The translations under genes were made by a program, and so were the position numbers. From the NCBI GenBank assembly GCA_963277665.1, contig OY728131.1, forward strand, positions 1,395,090,688-1,395,154,687: DNA of 64,000 bases. The letters are read 5' to 3'. Below, one piece after another: positions 40,150 to 54,622 of the stretch; the stretch's first letter is position 1; each line of letters starts with the position of its first letter. Below the pieces are notes generated by a model. That model was not told where the DNA came from and ran no database searches. It was given only the letters and a program-made list of their open reading frames with translations. This stretch comes from Viscum album. Its lineage: Eukaryota > Streptophyta > Magnoliopsida > Santalales > Viscaceae.

Positions 40150-40480
40150 ATCAATAATCAGTGAAATGAAATGAATCTATATTAAACGAGATGAGTATGT
40201 AGATTCAATTAATGACACCTACTATAGCTCCATGAACTCTTATGATTGGAAAATATTTGGTGTTTTGGGGAAAAAATTTGTAAATAAAAGTTACTTGAAT
40301 GTATCATAGGTGAGACCCTCATGCCTACCAGCCTATTCCATATCACTCCACCAATTTCTATAATTTCACTGAAACATGTACACTTCTAGACTCAATTTAT
40401 GGTCCTTTGGTGTCTCAAAAAGGTTGAAGACACCATTGATGATGCAAATATCACCTACATCATTATTATCTCAACCATCT
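40150..40480 (-). pseudogene. gag core of element 4
   Basis: On the minus strand, NYRNWWSDME is followed by GLTYDTFK, LLFTNFFPKTP and EFMEL. This matches the retrotransposon gag pattern A..WW......(I/T)W..F...F...YFP.....EF..L.QG. Stops fall inside, and no clear start codon can be fixed upstream. Confidence 0.75.
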
Positions 40481-40800
40481 CCCTGAGAGGATAAAGAATA
40501 ATATAGATGGAAGTATATGGAATATTTGACCATGGAATTTGATGCCCCTACTCCATGGCCAAAAATAATCAAAAGGATTCTCAACTGGAGTGTACCAACT
40601 ACCTATTCCACTATATTAGGTGTGCGGGTATTCTCATTATATATATTCTGTATAGTAGGAAGTGGAATAGAAGAATTCTCCCTGGTGGGAGTAACTCTAC
40701 CCATGTCAAAAAGTGGTCCCATAAGTCTTCTATGAGGTGGACTCTTATGTAACTTGATGAAAAACATTTAGAATATTTAAGACAGATCCTAATTAGTCTA

Positions 40801-43011
40801 AGGTATCATATAAATGTGTCCCTTGGTGTCTACCCATAACCCAATTTATATCTCTCCTATAACTAACCAATTCCCTCTATCCATGAATGTTACAAACAAT
40901 TATATATATAAAAACATAACAGCCTATTCAGGTTCTACCAATTAATTTGATAATATATATATCACAATAGTATGAACAAATATACATATCACACCATATA
41001 GTATAATTCTATCCTAAAACAATAAAAAAATTAATGAATCAAATTAAATAATTAATATCTAGTCTAAACACTTGTATACATATATATATGAAATTTGGTC
41101 CTATGTTCATACTTATGAGTCATGAACACAACATAATTCCCTTAAAATAGAGAAATCAATCATATCAATGGTAACAAAGAGGTTTTTTCTCATCAGCCAT
41201 ACGGGCACTACGTAACTACATTACCTAAGTCCAACAAATCCTATATTTATTCTACCATGTCCAAAGTTATTAAAAGAAATATGAGAACTGTTCTTTGATA
41301 AAAAAAATTATACCCAGTTCTGAACCACTGGCTCCATGCCAAAGAGCCATAATATATCATGCACAACACCATGTATGGAAGAGGTTGCAGATTAGAAGTG
41401 ATGGATATTGTACATTAGTGAGGAGACTATACCCCCATTATCAATAATTTTTACAATAAAAATAAAATATAACAACATTTTGTAAACATGAATTAGAAGA
41501 ACATTATCCATGAAACCAAAGTTAAACAATAAAATAAATGGGATCGCAATGTGGAAACTCAAACTAGAGTAATGTGAAAGAAGACAACTAAATAAATAAA
41601 TAGAATTATCCCTTGGAGTACATCATTGTACCACTCCCATATCCATGAACCTTGGATAAACCATATTCCATGGGACTTTTTCCCTTACCTATATCCTTAT
41701 TCATGAAGCATTCATGTGCATCGATATGCATATGCAGAGTCTGAGTACAAAAAAACAACTAGAAAACACAAATGCATCATTAACAAGTGTGAATAGGTAT
41801 AAAAGGTATATTTAATAAAAAAATGATAAAATTGGAATAACAACCATATAATCATATACCGAGTAGTTGTGCACTAACCAAGATACCACAACCCATGGTT
41901 GTACTCAATTTAACTCCATGATGGAAATATATTCATATGATTTAATGAGAGAGAATGAACTATCTCTAAGGAACATAATCATGTATCTTAATAGTTTTAT
42001 TGTATCAAGTCATGAAAAAACTATAATGACCCATACTTTCATACATATATATTACATCTAAATAGATGGATATTCTTTACATAACAAAAACCCATGCAAG
42101 ATCCATATGGCTTTACTGTATTTTGATACTTGGAAACATATACAACTGGTTCATAAAATATCTATATCATCTCCAAAAATTTCATAATGCCTAGAACCCT
42201 TCTTCTACATATCCTATATAAAACCATTCTTCATAATTTGAGGAAAAGTAAACATAAGAAAGGAATAGCACAAATGCTACGTATGGATAAACAAAGGATA
42301 TATAAATCAGTGATCATATGAAATCACAAGATAATAATATGGTTATGTGATCATGATGAAAACAAATGATGTTTATAACCAACCTTTAATAGATTTTAAA
42401 CAAGATTTATTTCATATACATTTTCATTTAAGAAAACATGAACAATAAGAGTTACAGAACATCTTAAATCAATAGTGGTCTATAATATCATTTCAAAAAA
42501 GTGTGTTATCATCATAAATATAGAAACACATTTCATATTACAAGGACAACTACCAAGAAAATAAACATAGTGGATCAATACACACCTATTTCACTTAGTA
42601 TATCGGGATGCACCTATTTCCCAAATTTGATCAATCCCATCAACATGTTTCACATTTTTATTTCATGAGATATAATTCTTTACCCAATGAATAAGAGGGT
42701 GATATAGGTCCCACCCACCACAAAATGAAAAACATTAATATTTGATCCACACGAACATAAATCATTCACCATATCATAACCCATGAAAAGAAATGGGTCT
42801 CGAAAGCATTTCATCATAGAATTACCCACAGAAAAGAAATATATTTCATAAACATTCCAGTTTTTCACCATAAACATAAACAAATAAACATTGGAGATGT
42901 TTTTGTGTTTAGAATTTTTTTTATTTGTTGACATCAAACATTTTTTATAAAATAGTGTTTTTTTCATGATCAAACCTAGTCCATCATAATGAGCATTTTA
43001 AGAAAGTTGAA
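40801..43011. other. AT-rich stretch, probably the decayed 5' end or LTR of element 4
   Basis: No coding motif, primer-binding site or LTR terminus could be recognised. Frames at 42680-42973 and 41867-42061 show no domain. Position suggests the leader and 5' LTR of element 4, but this is inference only. Confidence 0.35.
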
Positions 43012-44369
43012 TGTTGATAAAATCTTCAAAACCAGACGTAATGGGTGAGAAATATTTGGTTTTTATGGATTTTTCTCATACTCAGACTATCAAACTAAGA
43101 AGCAACAAACATAGAGGATCCGAAAAAGTATCATTGAACATAGAGGTGGTCAAGATGATGATGTTTTTGATCAAATTCATCATAAGTCTTAGGTCCATCG
43201 ATATTTTTTTCAAGGTCCATCAGCATTGATGATAGTTAGAAATTAAAAAGATGTTGATTGAAAAAGTTTTATTATTGATTAAGAGTTTTTAAATGTGGAT
43301 AGTGGTTTCATGAGTTAAAAAGTTTTCATACATTATAACTTAAATTACAATATTCTTTTCTGGTCATTAAATTATCACAAATCCTAATAAATATTATGAT
43401 AAAATGTTTTGGATAAATGGAGGAGTCATAATGTTTTTATTGGTTCTAGAATCCCAGACATAAAATATCAGTTCAAAAAGTACAGGACTCATATGTTTCA
43501 AAATCGATAATGTGAAAAGTTAATGATTTTTGATGAATTTTAATAATTCAAAGTGATTTTTCCATCATAATTATATTTTCAAAAAAAATTGAATTCCAAT
43601 ATAAAGATAATTCCATTGTAATGATAATTATATCATTAATAGGATTCCATTGTACTGAATCTCAGAAGAAAATTCAATCAAACTAACTTTGAAGAGGATA
43701 GTAAAATTGTAATTATATAGGAAAAAAAGGTAACATCATAATTATTTATGAAAGAATGGGTGATCATAATTAATAGAGGAATCTAATTTGGATAGGTTCA
43801 TCATAATGAGAAGAAAAATCTTATGCTGAGGAAATTCACTATAATGAGAAGAGGAATCGATAGATAAAGAAGTTTGAAAATACTGATATGATTATTTTAT
43901 TATAATAAAGTTTAGTAAGTTACATTAGATTGAAGAAAATTTTATATGTTCAATATGGTTTGAATTATTCAAAGTTGAAGGCTAAATGTGAGAAATTTTT
44001 AGAGTTTTGAATATTACGAAAGCTGGAAAAGATTTACAATTTTAATCATTTTCTATTCTAAGTCGTATATAAATAGAGGTAGATTTCATTCATTCATTTA
44101 ATATTTTATACATGAGAAAAAAGGCATAGTAGTGAAGATTATAGTCAAAGTTCTTTCTTGATTGATATGTCGAAAGAAGTTTGGACTAATAAATATTTTC
44201 TTTAATGGACTAAGTAAGATCAGATTGAGAATTTGAGAAAATTTTGAATTTTTGATATTAATTAAATCATATTATGTTGATCAGACTGGGTTTTTGAATA
44301 AAGCATCAGAAGTGCAGACAGAGAAAGGGAAGATCATATTGAGTTGTTCATATAGATTCAATAAAACTA
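43012..44369 (+). repeat. 5' LTR of a Ty1/copia element, first part
   Basis: A probable start is TGTTGATAAAATC near 43012. A good TATA box (TATATAAATAG, 44066-44076) is followed by a typical leader. The LTR is interrupted at 44369 by a solo LTR and resumes at 48471. The upstream edge is a guess based on the TGTTGA start common to copia LTRs. Confidence 0.55.
44066..44076 (+). promoter_or_regulatory. TATA box of the copia 5' LTR
   Basis: TATATAAATAG followed by AGGTAG and a repeated CATTCATTCATT leader. Confidence 0.65.
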
Positions 44370-47300
44370 TGTAACATGAAAATATGTTACAATATATTTT
44401 TTGGAATAAAATTAATTTTTTTCTAGATATATTTATATATAACACCGTTTTAAGCTTACACTACATAGAACACTATGTTATCTTGCGTTACACGTATAAT
44501 CGAGTTTTACCTCCTTTTATTGGAATATCTATTTTGAATATAAATTTGAAAAGTTTACAATTTTTATTTTTCAAAATAAAAATAAATTTTTAAATTTTAA
44601 TGTCAAAATTATATCTGGTTGAATTTTTGGACTTTTTTTTAAATGATTCAATTTTTTATTAATAGTGAAAATATTTTCATTTTAGTTAAAAACTACATTT
44701 TGGTTTAAATAATTATTAATATTAAAATATATTATAAATTTGTTTATAATGTAAAAATAGATAAATTATACATATAATAATCAAATTTAGTTCAATTGAA
44801 TCATTTTTGTTTTAATATTGATTATAAAATATTATAAATCTTTTGAACATTTTTACTTTAAAAACTCGTTTTCTCACCATGTCAGCGGGATTAACTTTAC
44901 GTTTAATTTTCAAACATCATTGATTTGAATTTTGAAAAATGGAAATACATAGTTGTAATCATTATAATAATTTTTTTATAAAATGATCAACGTGATTTTT
45001 GATCATAATGATTAGTGAATGTGATTAAAATTAATTATGGTGATTAAGGTAAAATTAATCATAACAAGGGACTAAACCTTATTACTATTTGAAAAAAAAA
45101 GATATAATGACTTTTCCAAAATCCATTATATGAAAAATTTTCATCCATATCACCTCTTGGATTTAATTTCATTATTTTATTGGGATAATATATCATTATG
45201 GATCCTGATATGGTAGGGTATGTAAGGAAAATGACGAAAATGGAACCTTCCTAACCTTTAACTTTTATAAAACTTTGAGATCTGTAAAAAAAATCATATT
45301 TTTTTGAGATAAATAAACTTTTAAAATATAATTTTGTTAAATTTATCCAAAAAAATTATCATTAATTTTTAGAGATGAATTAGTTACATTATGTTCAAAA
45401 GAAATGTCAATGTTTTGATTAATCAGGTAATAATCAACTAAAATAAATGATACTATAAGTATTAAAAGTCAAGAGAAATGATTGAATTATTGTCAATAAT
45501 TTTTATTTTATATGATTATAAAATTTCAAATATATTTTAACTTAATATATTTTAATTCCTACATATTTTTGATATTTTAAAATTAAAATTAAATAAATAA
45601 TGTCAAAATTGACCTTTATGTTATTTTATAATAAATAATATTTTATTAACTAATAATAAATTAATAAAAATTCTATATTATACCATTTTTTAGTGGTTGA
45701 TAAATAACAAATATAGTATATTTATGGACCAATTTTTCTTTTATATTTAACCTATTGATTCATAGTTTGTAAAAACACTAATATCACAATCTGGGTTTAA
45801 AAAGTGTTTTTGCGCATTCTGTGTGCTTGTTTTAAAATTAATATCAATCTCATATGGATTTTTTATTTTCAAAATTCGATATCATATTTATAATTTATTG
45901 TTTCAATATTTGATAATAAAATTCATCATAATTTAGTCTTAATATTTAAATTACTTAGGTTATAAAACTGATTTTGTTAATAAAAAAATGATAAAATTGG
46001 GAAAACATAGAAGTTACATATCCAAATTATAAAAAACAATTATTTTTGTGTTCTATATGATTTTATTGACCATTATTCCCTTTTAACCCATTATTTTTTT
46101 CATTTTTGAGACACATTTGGTATGTGATACCTTCCATCAATGTATACCTTTTTTGTATTTACATGAGTGGCACTTCTCCTCCACTATAAAAAGGAATTCA
46201 CTCTTCACCTTCATCACTCCTCTCAAGACAAATTTCATCAAAAAATATATACCCAAATACCTCCCCAAAATACTTCCCCTAATCCTAAAATCTTACCTTT
46301 TAGATGAAATCCATCAAAGGAATCCCTTTGGTACAAACCAAAAAAGTTCCCCAAAAAAGAGGTAACATCCTTCCTTAGGATCTTTAGTTTTATTTATTTT
46401 TTTGACTATTTAAATTATTATTATTATATAAATATATAAAAAAATTTATCCTAAATATAATATTATGTTTTTTTGTTAATTTTTCTACATAAATATACAC
46501 ACAATTCTATCTAATGGGTAACAAGATTACTGTTTATGTGTACGATGAACTATCGCCTCATGAAATGAAGTTGTTGATTTTTCATTTACCACCTCTCATG
46601 GATGGGATTTAGGATGGAAAATATTTTTATATATGTTATAGAGGATTTATATAATGTATTTATACTTTTTTAATTATTTTATATCACATACCCTTATTAT
46701 TTTTATTTTTTTTAAATACGATAACATCGTTTGTGAAACTGTGGAATACCGTCTGCTCAATGCAATGTGATTCGTTCACACAATACATGGATCATATAAA
46801 AGTCGGTTTAAATTAAAAAATGTAATATATATGAAATATATATGATACTATAATTATAATAAATATATTTATATATCATTTATTGTTCATTATTTTATTA
46901 TGGAGAATAAATGAATGTAATTTTTATGCATATGTATGACCTACTATCTCTATGAACAATGTATTTCATTTCAAATCATAAAATATTGTAGAATATTATA
47001 TATAAATATATAGAGAGTATATATTATATTTAAATAATGTTTTACATTCTAGAGATGATGAAACCATGATCTGATTAATAAGAATAACATGTAACATGTT
47101 AAAACATACTCGACAAGAAACGTAACTAACTCCTAAAATAGAGAAAATAATAAATTATTTTTATCAGAAGGGAAGTAAGATATTATAAGAATACCATTAA
47201 TCATATAATAAATATAATTATGGTTCTAGTTTAAGTTTATAACATATTTTAAACCATTATAAAAAAGGTTAAATTCCACAAAAAATGAAGGATACGGTAA

Positions 47301-48470
47301 GGGACTTCATCTCAATTTACAATCAATTGAGACATAGTTATTATTATGCATAAATACACTTTTATATGGTGTATATAATTCCATTTGAAATTTTAAATCG
47401 TAAACCTAGTTATTATTGTGATATTATAAATTTTATTTAATGCATTTTTAATTATGATTCAATTTTCTCAATGTGGTAGAAGACACTTTGGAATGTTTAA
47501 ATATTATATTCATTAAGAATGTTCTCAATTATTATCATTGCAATATCACATTATTTTGTGATTTTGAACATTATCTTTGAACAATCACATTATTTTAATC
47601 ATTATTCACTATAAATTAAATTGAATATCTATATTCAATTATAATGGATATTATTATTTCTGAAACTGTATATCATTTTTATGTACAATGTTCACTTTGA
47701 TAATTATTTAATTAACTGTGGAGTTATTGATAAATCAATATTAATTGTTAAATATGTAAATTTGATTAGGAATATTATTTATTTTAATTACTCTATATGA
47801 TGAATTCATTGGAATAATAGACAATTTTGGTGATCAGTTATAGGTATCCCCTCGATGCATCACTAGTCTCTTGAGACAAATCAGTTGGCCAAATGAAAAT
47901 AATTTAAATTTTCATAAGAATATATCTTGACGGTATAGTGGATCATGTTCCAGATACACTACATACAATATTAAATTATTTCCTTCATTTCAGTTATTAT
48001 TCTAATCCATGATAATTTTCGTAATTATTTCTATGATTGGATTTCATTCTTAGTTTATTAAATAAATTTCATGTGTTTTAGTTTCTTACCATACCATATA
48101 ATTTTTTCATTATCGGTTTATTTAAATGGAATGTGTTATTAGTTATTTTCCTATTCGTTTTTGAAATATTTTTATAAATTTTTTATTTATTCCACAGTAC
48201 TTACCCGTACCGATCATTTTTATTTATTTTTCCATTCCCCTAGTTATGAATAATAAATATTTTATTGAGAATTTAGGGATATAATTTATTTAATTTTATT
48301 ATGTAGATTGTTTTATTTTTTGTACCCCAATATATTCAGGGTTTCATTTTTGAGTTATGTATTTCCGATACAGATAAACTGATCGGTTATTCAGGATTTT
48401 ATTCCTTATAATCACTCTAATGAAATATAATAATACACTTTTTCTAGGATTCTAGGATCGAGGAATTACA
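44370..48470 (+). repeat. solo LTR (4.1 kb) of the element 2/3 superfamily
   Basis: It starts TGTAACATGAAAATATG, aligning with the LTR B start TGTAACAACCCAATATT. It ends AAACTGATCGGTTATTC...GGATCGAGGAATTACA, aligning with the last ~95 bases of the element 2 LTR (AAACTAATCGGTCATTC...GCTACA). TATA box ACTATAAAAAGG is at 46183, donor-like AGAGGTAACA (GT 46362-46363) 179 bp later, and acceptor-like TTTATTCCACAG (AG 48196-48197) 273 bp before the end. GGACTACC-type motifs are at 46549, 46745 and about 46940. No interior or second LTR adjoins it. Flanks AACTA and TACTG match only 3 of 5 as a target duplication. Confidence 0.75.
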
Positions 48471-48935
48471 TACTGAGTTCAATGGACTAAATTCCATTGA
48501 ATTCATGGTCATAAGACTCATGAACATTTTTGAAGAAAATTGAGCAAAGACTTTTTAATTATGTTTTGGATAATTTTATTATAAGATAACCTTGTAAACT
48601 AATAGTATTCAGTACAATATTTCCTTCTGAGAGATATAAGTTGTCTAATGCAGTTGGAAAAAATAGTACTCAGTTCTTTGTAATAGTGAACGTCCATATA
48701 CACGTGGGAGTGCCTATAGAAAGTATGTTTGTTCTCACACAGAGGCTGAACCTTTTAAATCTTGTGGAATTTATTTTATTTCCTAGTTTTTGATGAATGA
48801 TTATTTACTAAAATATGAAAATGTGATTAATCATAATAGGTTGCTGGTGTTAAGTTTTTAATCATTTTTAAACTCATAAAAAGTGATCAAAATTTTCAAC
48901 CCCCTCCCAATTTTTTAAAATCTTTTGGAACATCA
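48471..48935 (+). repeat. 5' LTR of the copia element, second part
   Basis: Continuation after the solo LTR. It holds a U5-like stretch (CAGTTCTTTGTAATAGTGAACG, then CACGTGGGAGTG) and ends in TCAACCCCCTCCCAATTTT...GGAACATCACA, in a style common for plant copia LTR ends. Confidence 0.6.
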
Positions 48936-48949
48936 CATAGTATCAGAGG
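48936..48949 (+). other. primer-binding site of the copia element
   Basis: TAGTATCAGAGGAA directly after the LTR end: the initiator tRNA-Met site TGGTATCAGAGG with one G-to-A change. Confidence 0.7.
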
Positions 48950-51900
48950 AACAGATCCCCTATTGAATCCTTATCAAGGATAATATCAAATCTATCAATA
49001 TTATTGTAATTCTTATATTTTATGGAAGAAATATTATGGATGAAAAAATAGGATTATTCCTTATCTCATATCTCTTACCCTATAAGTTATTGATTCTGCT
49101 ATATTTGGGTTTTCACCCATTGAGAAGGATCCCACAATTATATTTGTCTATAATATAAATATCAATTTTGATATAAAATCGATAAATTATATCCTTATTC
49201 CAATATCAAAAAAAATTTATACAAAGGTGATGGGTCACAAAACATCAAAAAAAGGTTATTGGAAAATATAAAATGTTTTTTGATAGGAATACTAATGTGT
49301 GAAAATAAAAGAAAAAAATATGGTTTTGTTAATATTAGTACATAATGATGAGAGATGAATAAACTATTGATTACAAATTCACTATAGTAAATGATATGTT
49401 TTGTATCATCAGGAGATTCGATTGTTTCTAGAAGAATCTACAACTGTGAAGAAATATATGAGAAACTTTTTAGGCATGTTTGATTATAAATTGTCCTATT
49501 TAGAAGATAATTATGTTTTATTTCATGATTAATTTTGTTACATTTTTATTTCATATAAAATAACTAAATTTCTAATGATAGAAAACAAGATCAAAGATGA
49601 AATTAATTTTGAAGGGATCTAAAAATTGAAAAGACAAGATGGTAAAGATGTTGGTCCTTGGGACTCCTAAGATAAAGAGGATTATGATTTGAATGATAAA
49701 AATTATATCTATCATTTTCAATAACTATCGAAGTAGATGTTTAAATTTTAGAGGTATACATTATCTGAAATGTTTTCAGTGTGATGGAATAAAAAAAATG
49801 AATTATCCCAAGAATAAATTTTGATAAAATGAAGATTATTATAATGAAATACCTTGATGGAAGAAGTGGAAAAACTTCTATAAAGTAGAAATGTAATCCA
49901 AAAAATATAATAATATTTTTATGGGGGATAAAATAAGTAAGTTGGGATAGTTAGTTGTAACAGACTCAACTGAAAAAAAAACCCTTCGATGATGAATGTT
50001 TTGAAATATTCCAATTATTCATTGAAATATTATAAAAAAATATTTATCAAATAGTGAATAAGGTGTAGAAAAATAATATAAAGAATCAACTAATAATTAA
50101 ACATGATTCTTGTTTTGTTCAAAATGTAACTATCAAAAAATAAATCAAAGTAGTGAAAGAATATTGTGAAGAAGTTATGGATGGAAGAAAATATTTCATC
50201 AAGAAGGAGGAAGAATACATTCAATAGATCTTATTTTAAAAAATTATAAATTCTTTAACATGTAATGATAGTTTAAGATCTATATAAATAGAATGATTTT
50301 AAAGAATAAGAAGTTAAAACGTATCAATCCAAACTTACTGATTCCGAAATTACCTTAATGACGATGAATGAAAACGTTTACAATGATTTGGGATTATACA
50401 ATGATACTTCTAAATTTTATATAAAAGTTAAAATAATGAATCGGTTGAAATCCTCAACCACAAAAAATAATATTTCATATGACTTATCAAATATTTCAGA
50501 TTTTAGATAAACTTTTGGGAAATAATGGGTTGAAAAATGATATGAGAAACCCATCATGTATAAAAAATTTGAAAAACCAGTTAGAAGGAAATAAAATCCA
50601 CATCTTGAGTCTGATAAATCATGAATATGTTTTCAACATCAACAATGTTTCTATAAGGAACGATCGTTTTTAGAATAAAATCAAGATTTTATTTCTATTG
50701 TTGTTGTTTTTGAATTAATGGGAACATATACTAAAATTTTGGGTATAACATTTCACTTTGGGGAATATGTATTGAATAAGGAAAAAGAAATTTTGGAATA
50801 AGGATGAGTAACATTCATGAACAACAGAATAATTGAAAATAAAAGACACAATATGTTAGAAACAATAAAAAAAGAAATATAAATATCTATAAGATGTTTG
50901 TGGAATATGTGAACATGCTATTGACCATTTATAAAGATGTATGAAACTCCTTCTATAAAATTTTTTATGGGAGAAAATAGAATGAATCTGGAAATAATAA
51001 AGTCAAAGAATGAATTTTTGTTAGTGAGACTTCCTAAAAAGAAAGTAAAAAAGAAAAAATCATGAATAATTGATATTTGTTTTTATTCACAAATTAAATT
51101 TGATTAAAAAATTAATAAACAAGGTAAAAATCACTATAGAGGTGTTTTTACCTTTTCTAATGATAGTTTTTTAATAATTATACCAATCGGAACCGATGAT
51201 ACTATTGTAAAAAATATGACATCTATTGAATTTTTATTTATTAATGGGAAAAAGGAAAACTTATAAAATGTAAGTAAAAATGATTTTGATGGAAAAGATA
51301 TAATATTGAGAAAATATTTTTTTATCAAAAGTTTAAATGATATAAAATTTATTACAAAATTAGTAGGAACCAGTGGGAATCTCTTCCAAAAATGACAATT
51401 TAACAACTCCTATTACATAGTTGGTGATTATGAAAATATGTTGTGGCACCGAAGATATTTCCCACATGGGTTGAAAAACCTGATCAAAATTAATAAGTTT
51501 TATATTGATTGAAAACATAATGAATTTAAAATAAGAGATGAATATTTTTGTGTTACATGAAAAAAAAGTGAAATATGAGTAACAATAGTCAAAAAATAGT
51601 TGAGATTCAATCTACTATACCTCTTCTACTTATTAATTTTGATGTATCTGGACCAATGATACATCAATCAAAAAAATAAGATTTATATATTATCTATTTT
51701 GTTGATGATTTTACTTTAATTAAATACATCATGTCTATGAAAAATAAGATATAGACTATTGAAATGTTCATATTCTTCAGAAGATATGTTGAGAGCCAAA
51801 TGGGGGTTGATATAAAGAATTTGAGAACAGATAATGTAATAGAGTTCATATCTAATAATTTTGATACTTATTTGAAAAATTATGTAACAAAACAAATAAT

Positions 51901-52849
51901 ATAATTCTCTATATACCAAAAAAATAGAGTATAAGAAAGGGAAAATAAGAGTTTGGTTTAAATGGGAAGGGGTGTGTTAGTAGAATAAAAATATTTAAAT
52001 TCCTATTTGAGAGAATCTCTTATTACTTTTATACATTTTTAGTATAAATGTTTGTTGAGACCCGAATACAACATGAATAACTATAAAATGTGTTATAATA
52101 AAAAATAATCATTGGAATAATTAAATGTTTTTCTATTTCTATGTTTACTAAAAATAAGAAATTCTGATCAGGTGAATTTTGATAAAAAACATGTGAAAGC
52201 AATTTTATAGGTTATGCACGCAACAGAAGAAGTTATAAAAGTTGAAAAAAAATTCTTAAAAAGGTTGGTTGAATCATATGATGCGGAAATAATTAAAAAT
52301 AAAAATTCCATAAAATTTTGATTAGAATTAGGAGAAGGATAAAATAGATAATTCCAATGATAGTTAATGTATGTAAAAACATCATCACCGTGATTCAATA
52401 GAATCATTTAATGGATAAATTTCAACTGGAAGAGAAATGTTGAAATTCCTAAATTATAAAAAAATGACGAGTCCAAAAAAATAATTGGCAATCAGAAGGT
52501 TTCAATTCAGAATAGAAGAATGTTGATATTAGAAAATCCAATGTCTGTTATCTCTAAAGATGAACCAAAATTAGATTCATATGTTATTAAACCCAATGAA
52601 CGGCTAGATTCTATGAATTATGAGATGGATCAAATTGAGAAAAATGAAACATGGTAATTTGTTCTCTGACCAAAAAATATGTTTTTATCAAAACATAGTA
52701 GGATTACATAAATAATTTAAATGAACATGGAGAAGATTCAAGAAACAAATACAATCTTGTTTGTAAATTATATGTAAAATTGTATTTTTGGATTTATATA
52801 AAACCTTTTCTCCGATTACATGGTCAGAAACTATTCTAATAATTATAGT
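48950..52849 (+). pseudogene. Ty1/copia gag-pol, decayed and cut off in reverse transcriptase
   Basis: Order on the plus strand is gag, gag-pre-integrase, integrase, reverse transcriptase, the diagnostic copia order. Near 49750-49825, HYLKCFQCDGIKKMNYPKNK is a degenerate zinc knuckle. At 51440-51510, MLWHRRYFPHGLKNLIKINK matches the LWHRRLGHMG..GL..L of gag-pre-integrase. At 51640-51900, FDVSGPM...YFVDDFT and then YVESQMGVDIKNLRTDN.IEF match integrase (SDVWGP...FIDD, F....E...G..IK.LR.DNG.EF). At 52590-52849, MDQIEKNETW and KTFSPITWSETILIIIV match the start of copia reverse transcriptase (I..NDTWELV..P, ETFSPV....IR..L). Coding stops where element 3 is inserted; the remainder should lie beyond 64000. 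Confidence 0.85.
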
Positions 52850-54483
52850 TGTAACACCCCACATAAATAAAGAATATGACATTTTCTTATTTATTAATTT
52901 TTGTAAAATAATTATTAATTTAACTTTAAATGGGATTCTATTTTTGATTGTGTACCAGATACACAACAACAGAATTCTTTGAAATCTTACATTGCATACA
53001 ACATTGAGTTATACTGAAAAATAATAATATAATATCATTTTAAATAGTAGTTAATTACTAGACATTGTATTGGTAGGAAAGGATAGAACTAACTATAATA
53101 TTAATTTAAATGTTTGTTAAATGTTTTTAAATTTATCCCAAAAAAATTTAGAGGCCTAAAATAAGAAAGAATCTGATTTGAAGCATAAATAATTTAATAT
53201 TCATTAAAAGGGAGATTCCCTGCCTTTTGATGGAGAAAACTCTTTAAATAAAGTTTTTTTTAACTTTTATACATAATATTTGAGAAATTAAAATTCTTCT
53301 TTAGAATCGGGACTTAAAAATTTACTTTGGGTAAATTTTTTGTATTTTTCTGATAAAATTCATTTTTTTTACGAATAATGAAAAATACATTATTTTAATT
53401 CCAAATTGTCATTTAATATAATTTATTTATACGGTTATATTATTTTATTAATTGATTTTAAAGTGTAAATAGATTATATTTTTACCATTTAATCCAATGT
53501 TGGTCATCAAAAATAATTTCAATTTTAAATTGGGCATAAACACGTGTCAATCTTTTGATAGTTATTGTTTCTTAAAAACAGGCTATTTTTTACCAACAAA
53601 AATTAATTTTAAATTAATCAATTAAACTTATATGTTTTGAAATTTTTAAATTATATATCATTTTTTATTTGGAGTATTATATATAACATAGGATGAATTT
53701 TTGGTATTTTTCTTGAAAAACTTCAATTTTTAATAAATAGTTAATCCACTAAGTTGTAGTTAAAAAAACTAACTTTTTCACTTTAATGCTTAAATGAATT
53801 GAATTCAGAAAATAATACATACATGGTTTTTATCATTAAGAAAAATTCAGTTCAACAATATGAAAATAATTTTTTGGTGAATACTAACTTTTGACTTTTA
53901 TTTGCCGTAGTTAAAGGTAAATAGGGTAATTTAAGGTAAAAAGAACATTATAATAATAAAATATTACCTTAAAAATTGTCCTAACCTTATTATATTAGTC
54001 GTGGCCGACCATGGGAATCCTTGGGTCGATTTTTGGACCCCATGGAGCCACTTGAGAGTGTTAATGACACTTTAGATTAATTAATTTAAAGTAAAGACAA
54101 AAATGACATAAACAAATATCTTTTAGTAAATTAATTTTACATGGGGTTATATAAGATATATTTTCGACTATAAATATTAATTAGAAATATAAATATACTT
54201 CATACATCATTGTATTTTTTTAAAATTTTTATATGTCAAATAAATAATATTATTTACGACACATTAATTATTCAGTATTTTCCTCATTAATAAATGATTT
54301 AAATAAATAAGATTATAAATATTAAATTAACATCCAAAACCTGTCCAATTATTATTGGATGAATTTATTTCGAATATTAGTAATCTTTTCTTTTACATTG
54401 ATTTGTTTTTGACCGTTTGAAACCGAAGATATGTTTATAATCATATATTTTTTTCAAACATTCCTAAAGAGCCCCTCCCCCCC

Positions 54484-54494
54484 TTATAAATATT
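54484..54494 (+). promoter_or_regulatory. TATA box of the element 3 5' LTR
   Basis: TTATAAATATT after a C-rich run (GCCCCTCCCCCCC). The same C-rich plus TATA pair is at 61909-61926 in the 3' LTR. Confidence 0.75.
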
Positions 54495-54622
54495 CGTCAC
54501 TTCTAACCAATTCCTCACCACTGTAAAGCCTTTTGGATCATACAACCTCTACCCAATTAATCTACATACATTACTCTCTTCCTCTTAGAAGACTTACCTT
54601 AGTAATAAGGCACTTCAAGAAG

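Larger units (their letters stand above)
35990..40800 (-). mobile_element. interior of a decayed Ty3/gypsy chromovirus-like element (element 4)
   Basis: On the minus strand, remnants run gag (about 40.7-39.8 kb), reverse transcriptase (39.1-38.7 kb), integrase (37.5-36.2 kb). Integrase downstream of reverse transcriptase is the diagnostic order of Ty3/gypsy. All frames are broken. PPT-like GATGAGGTGGG lies near 36000. The 5' LTR beyond 40800 could not be delimited. Confidence 0.8.
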
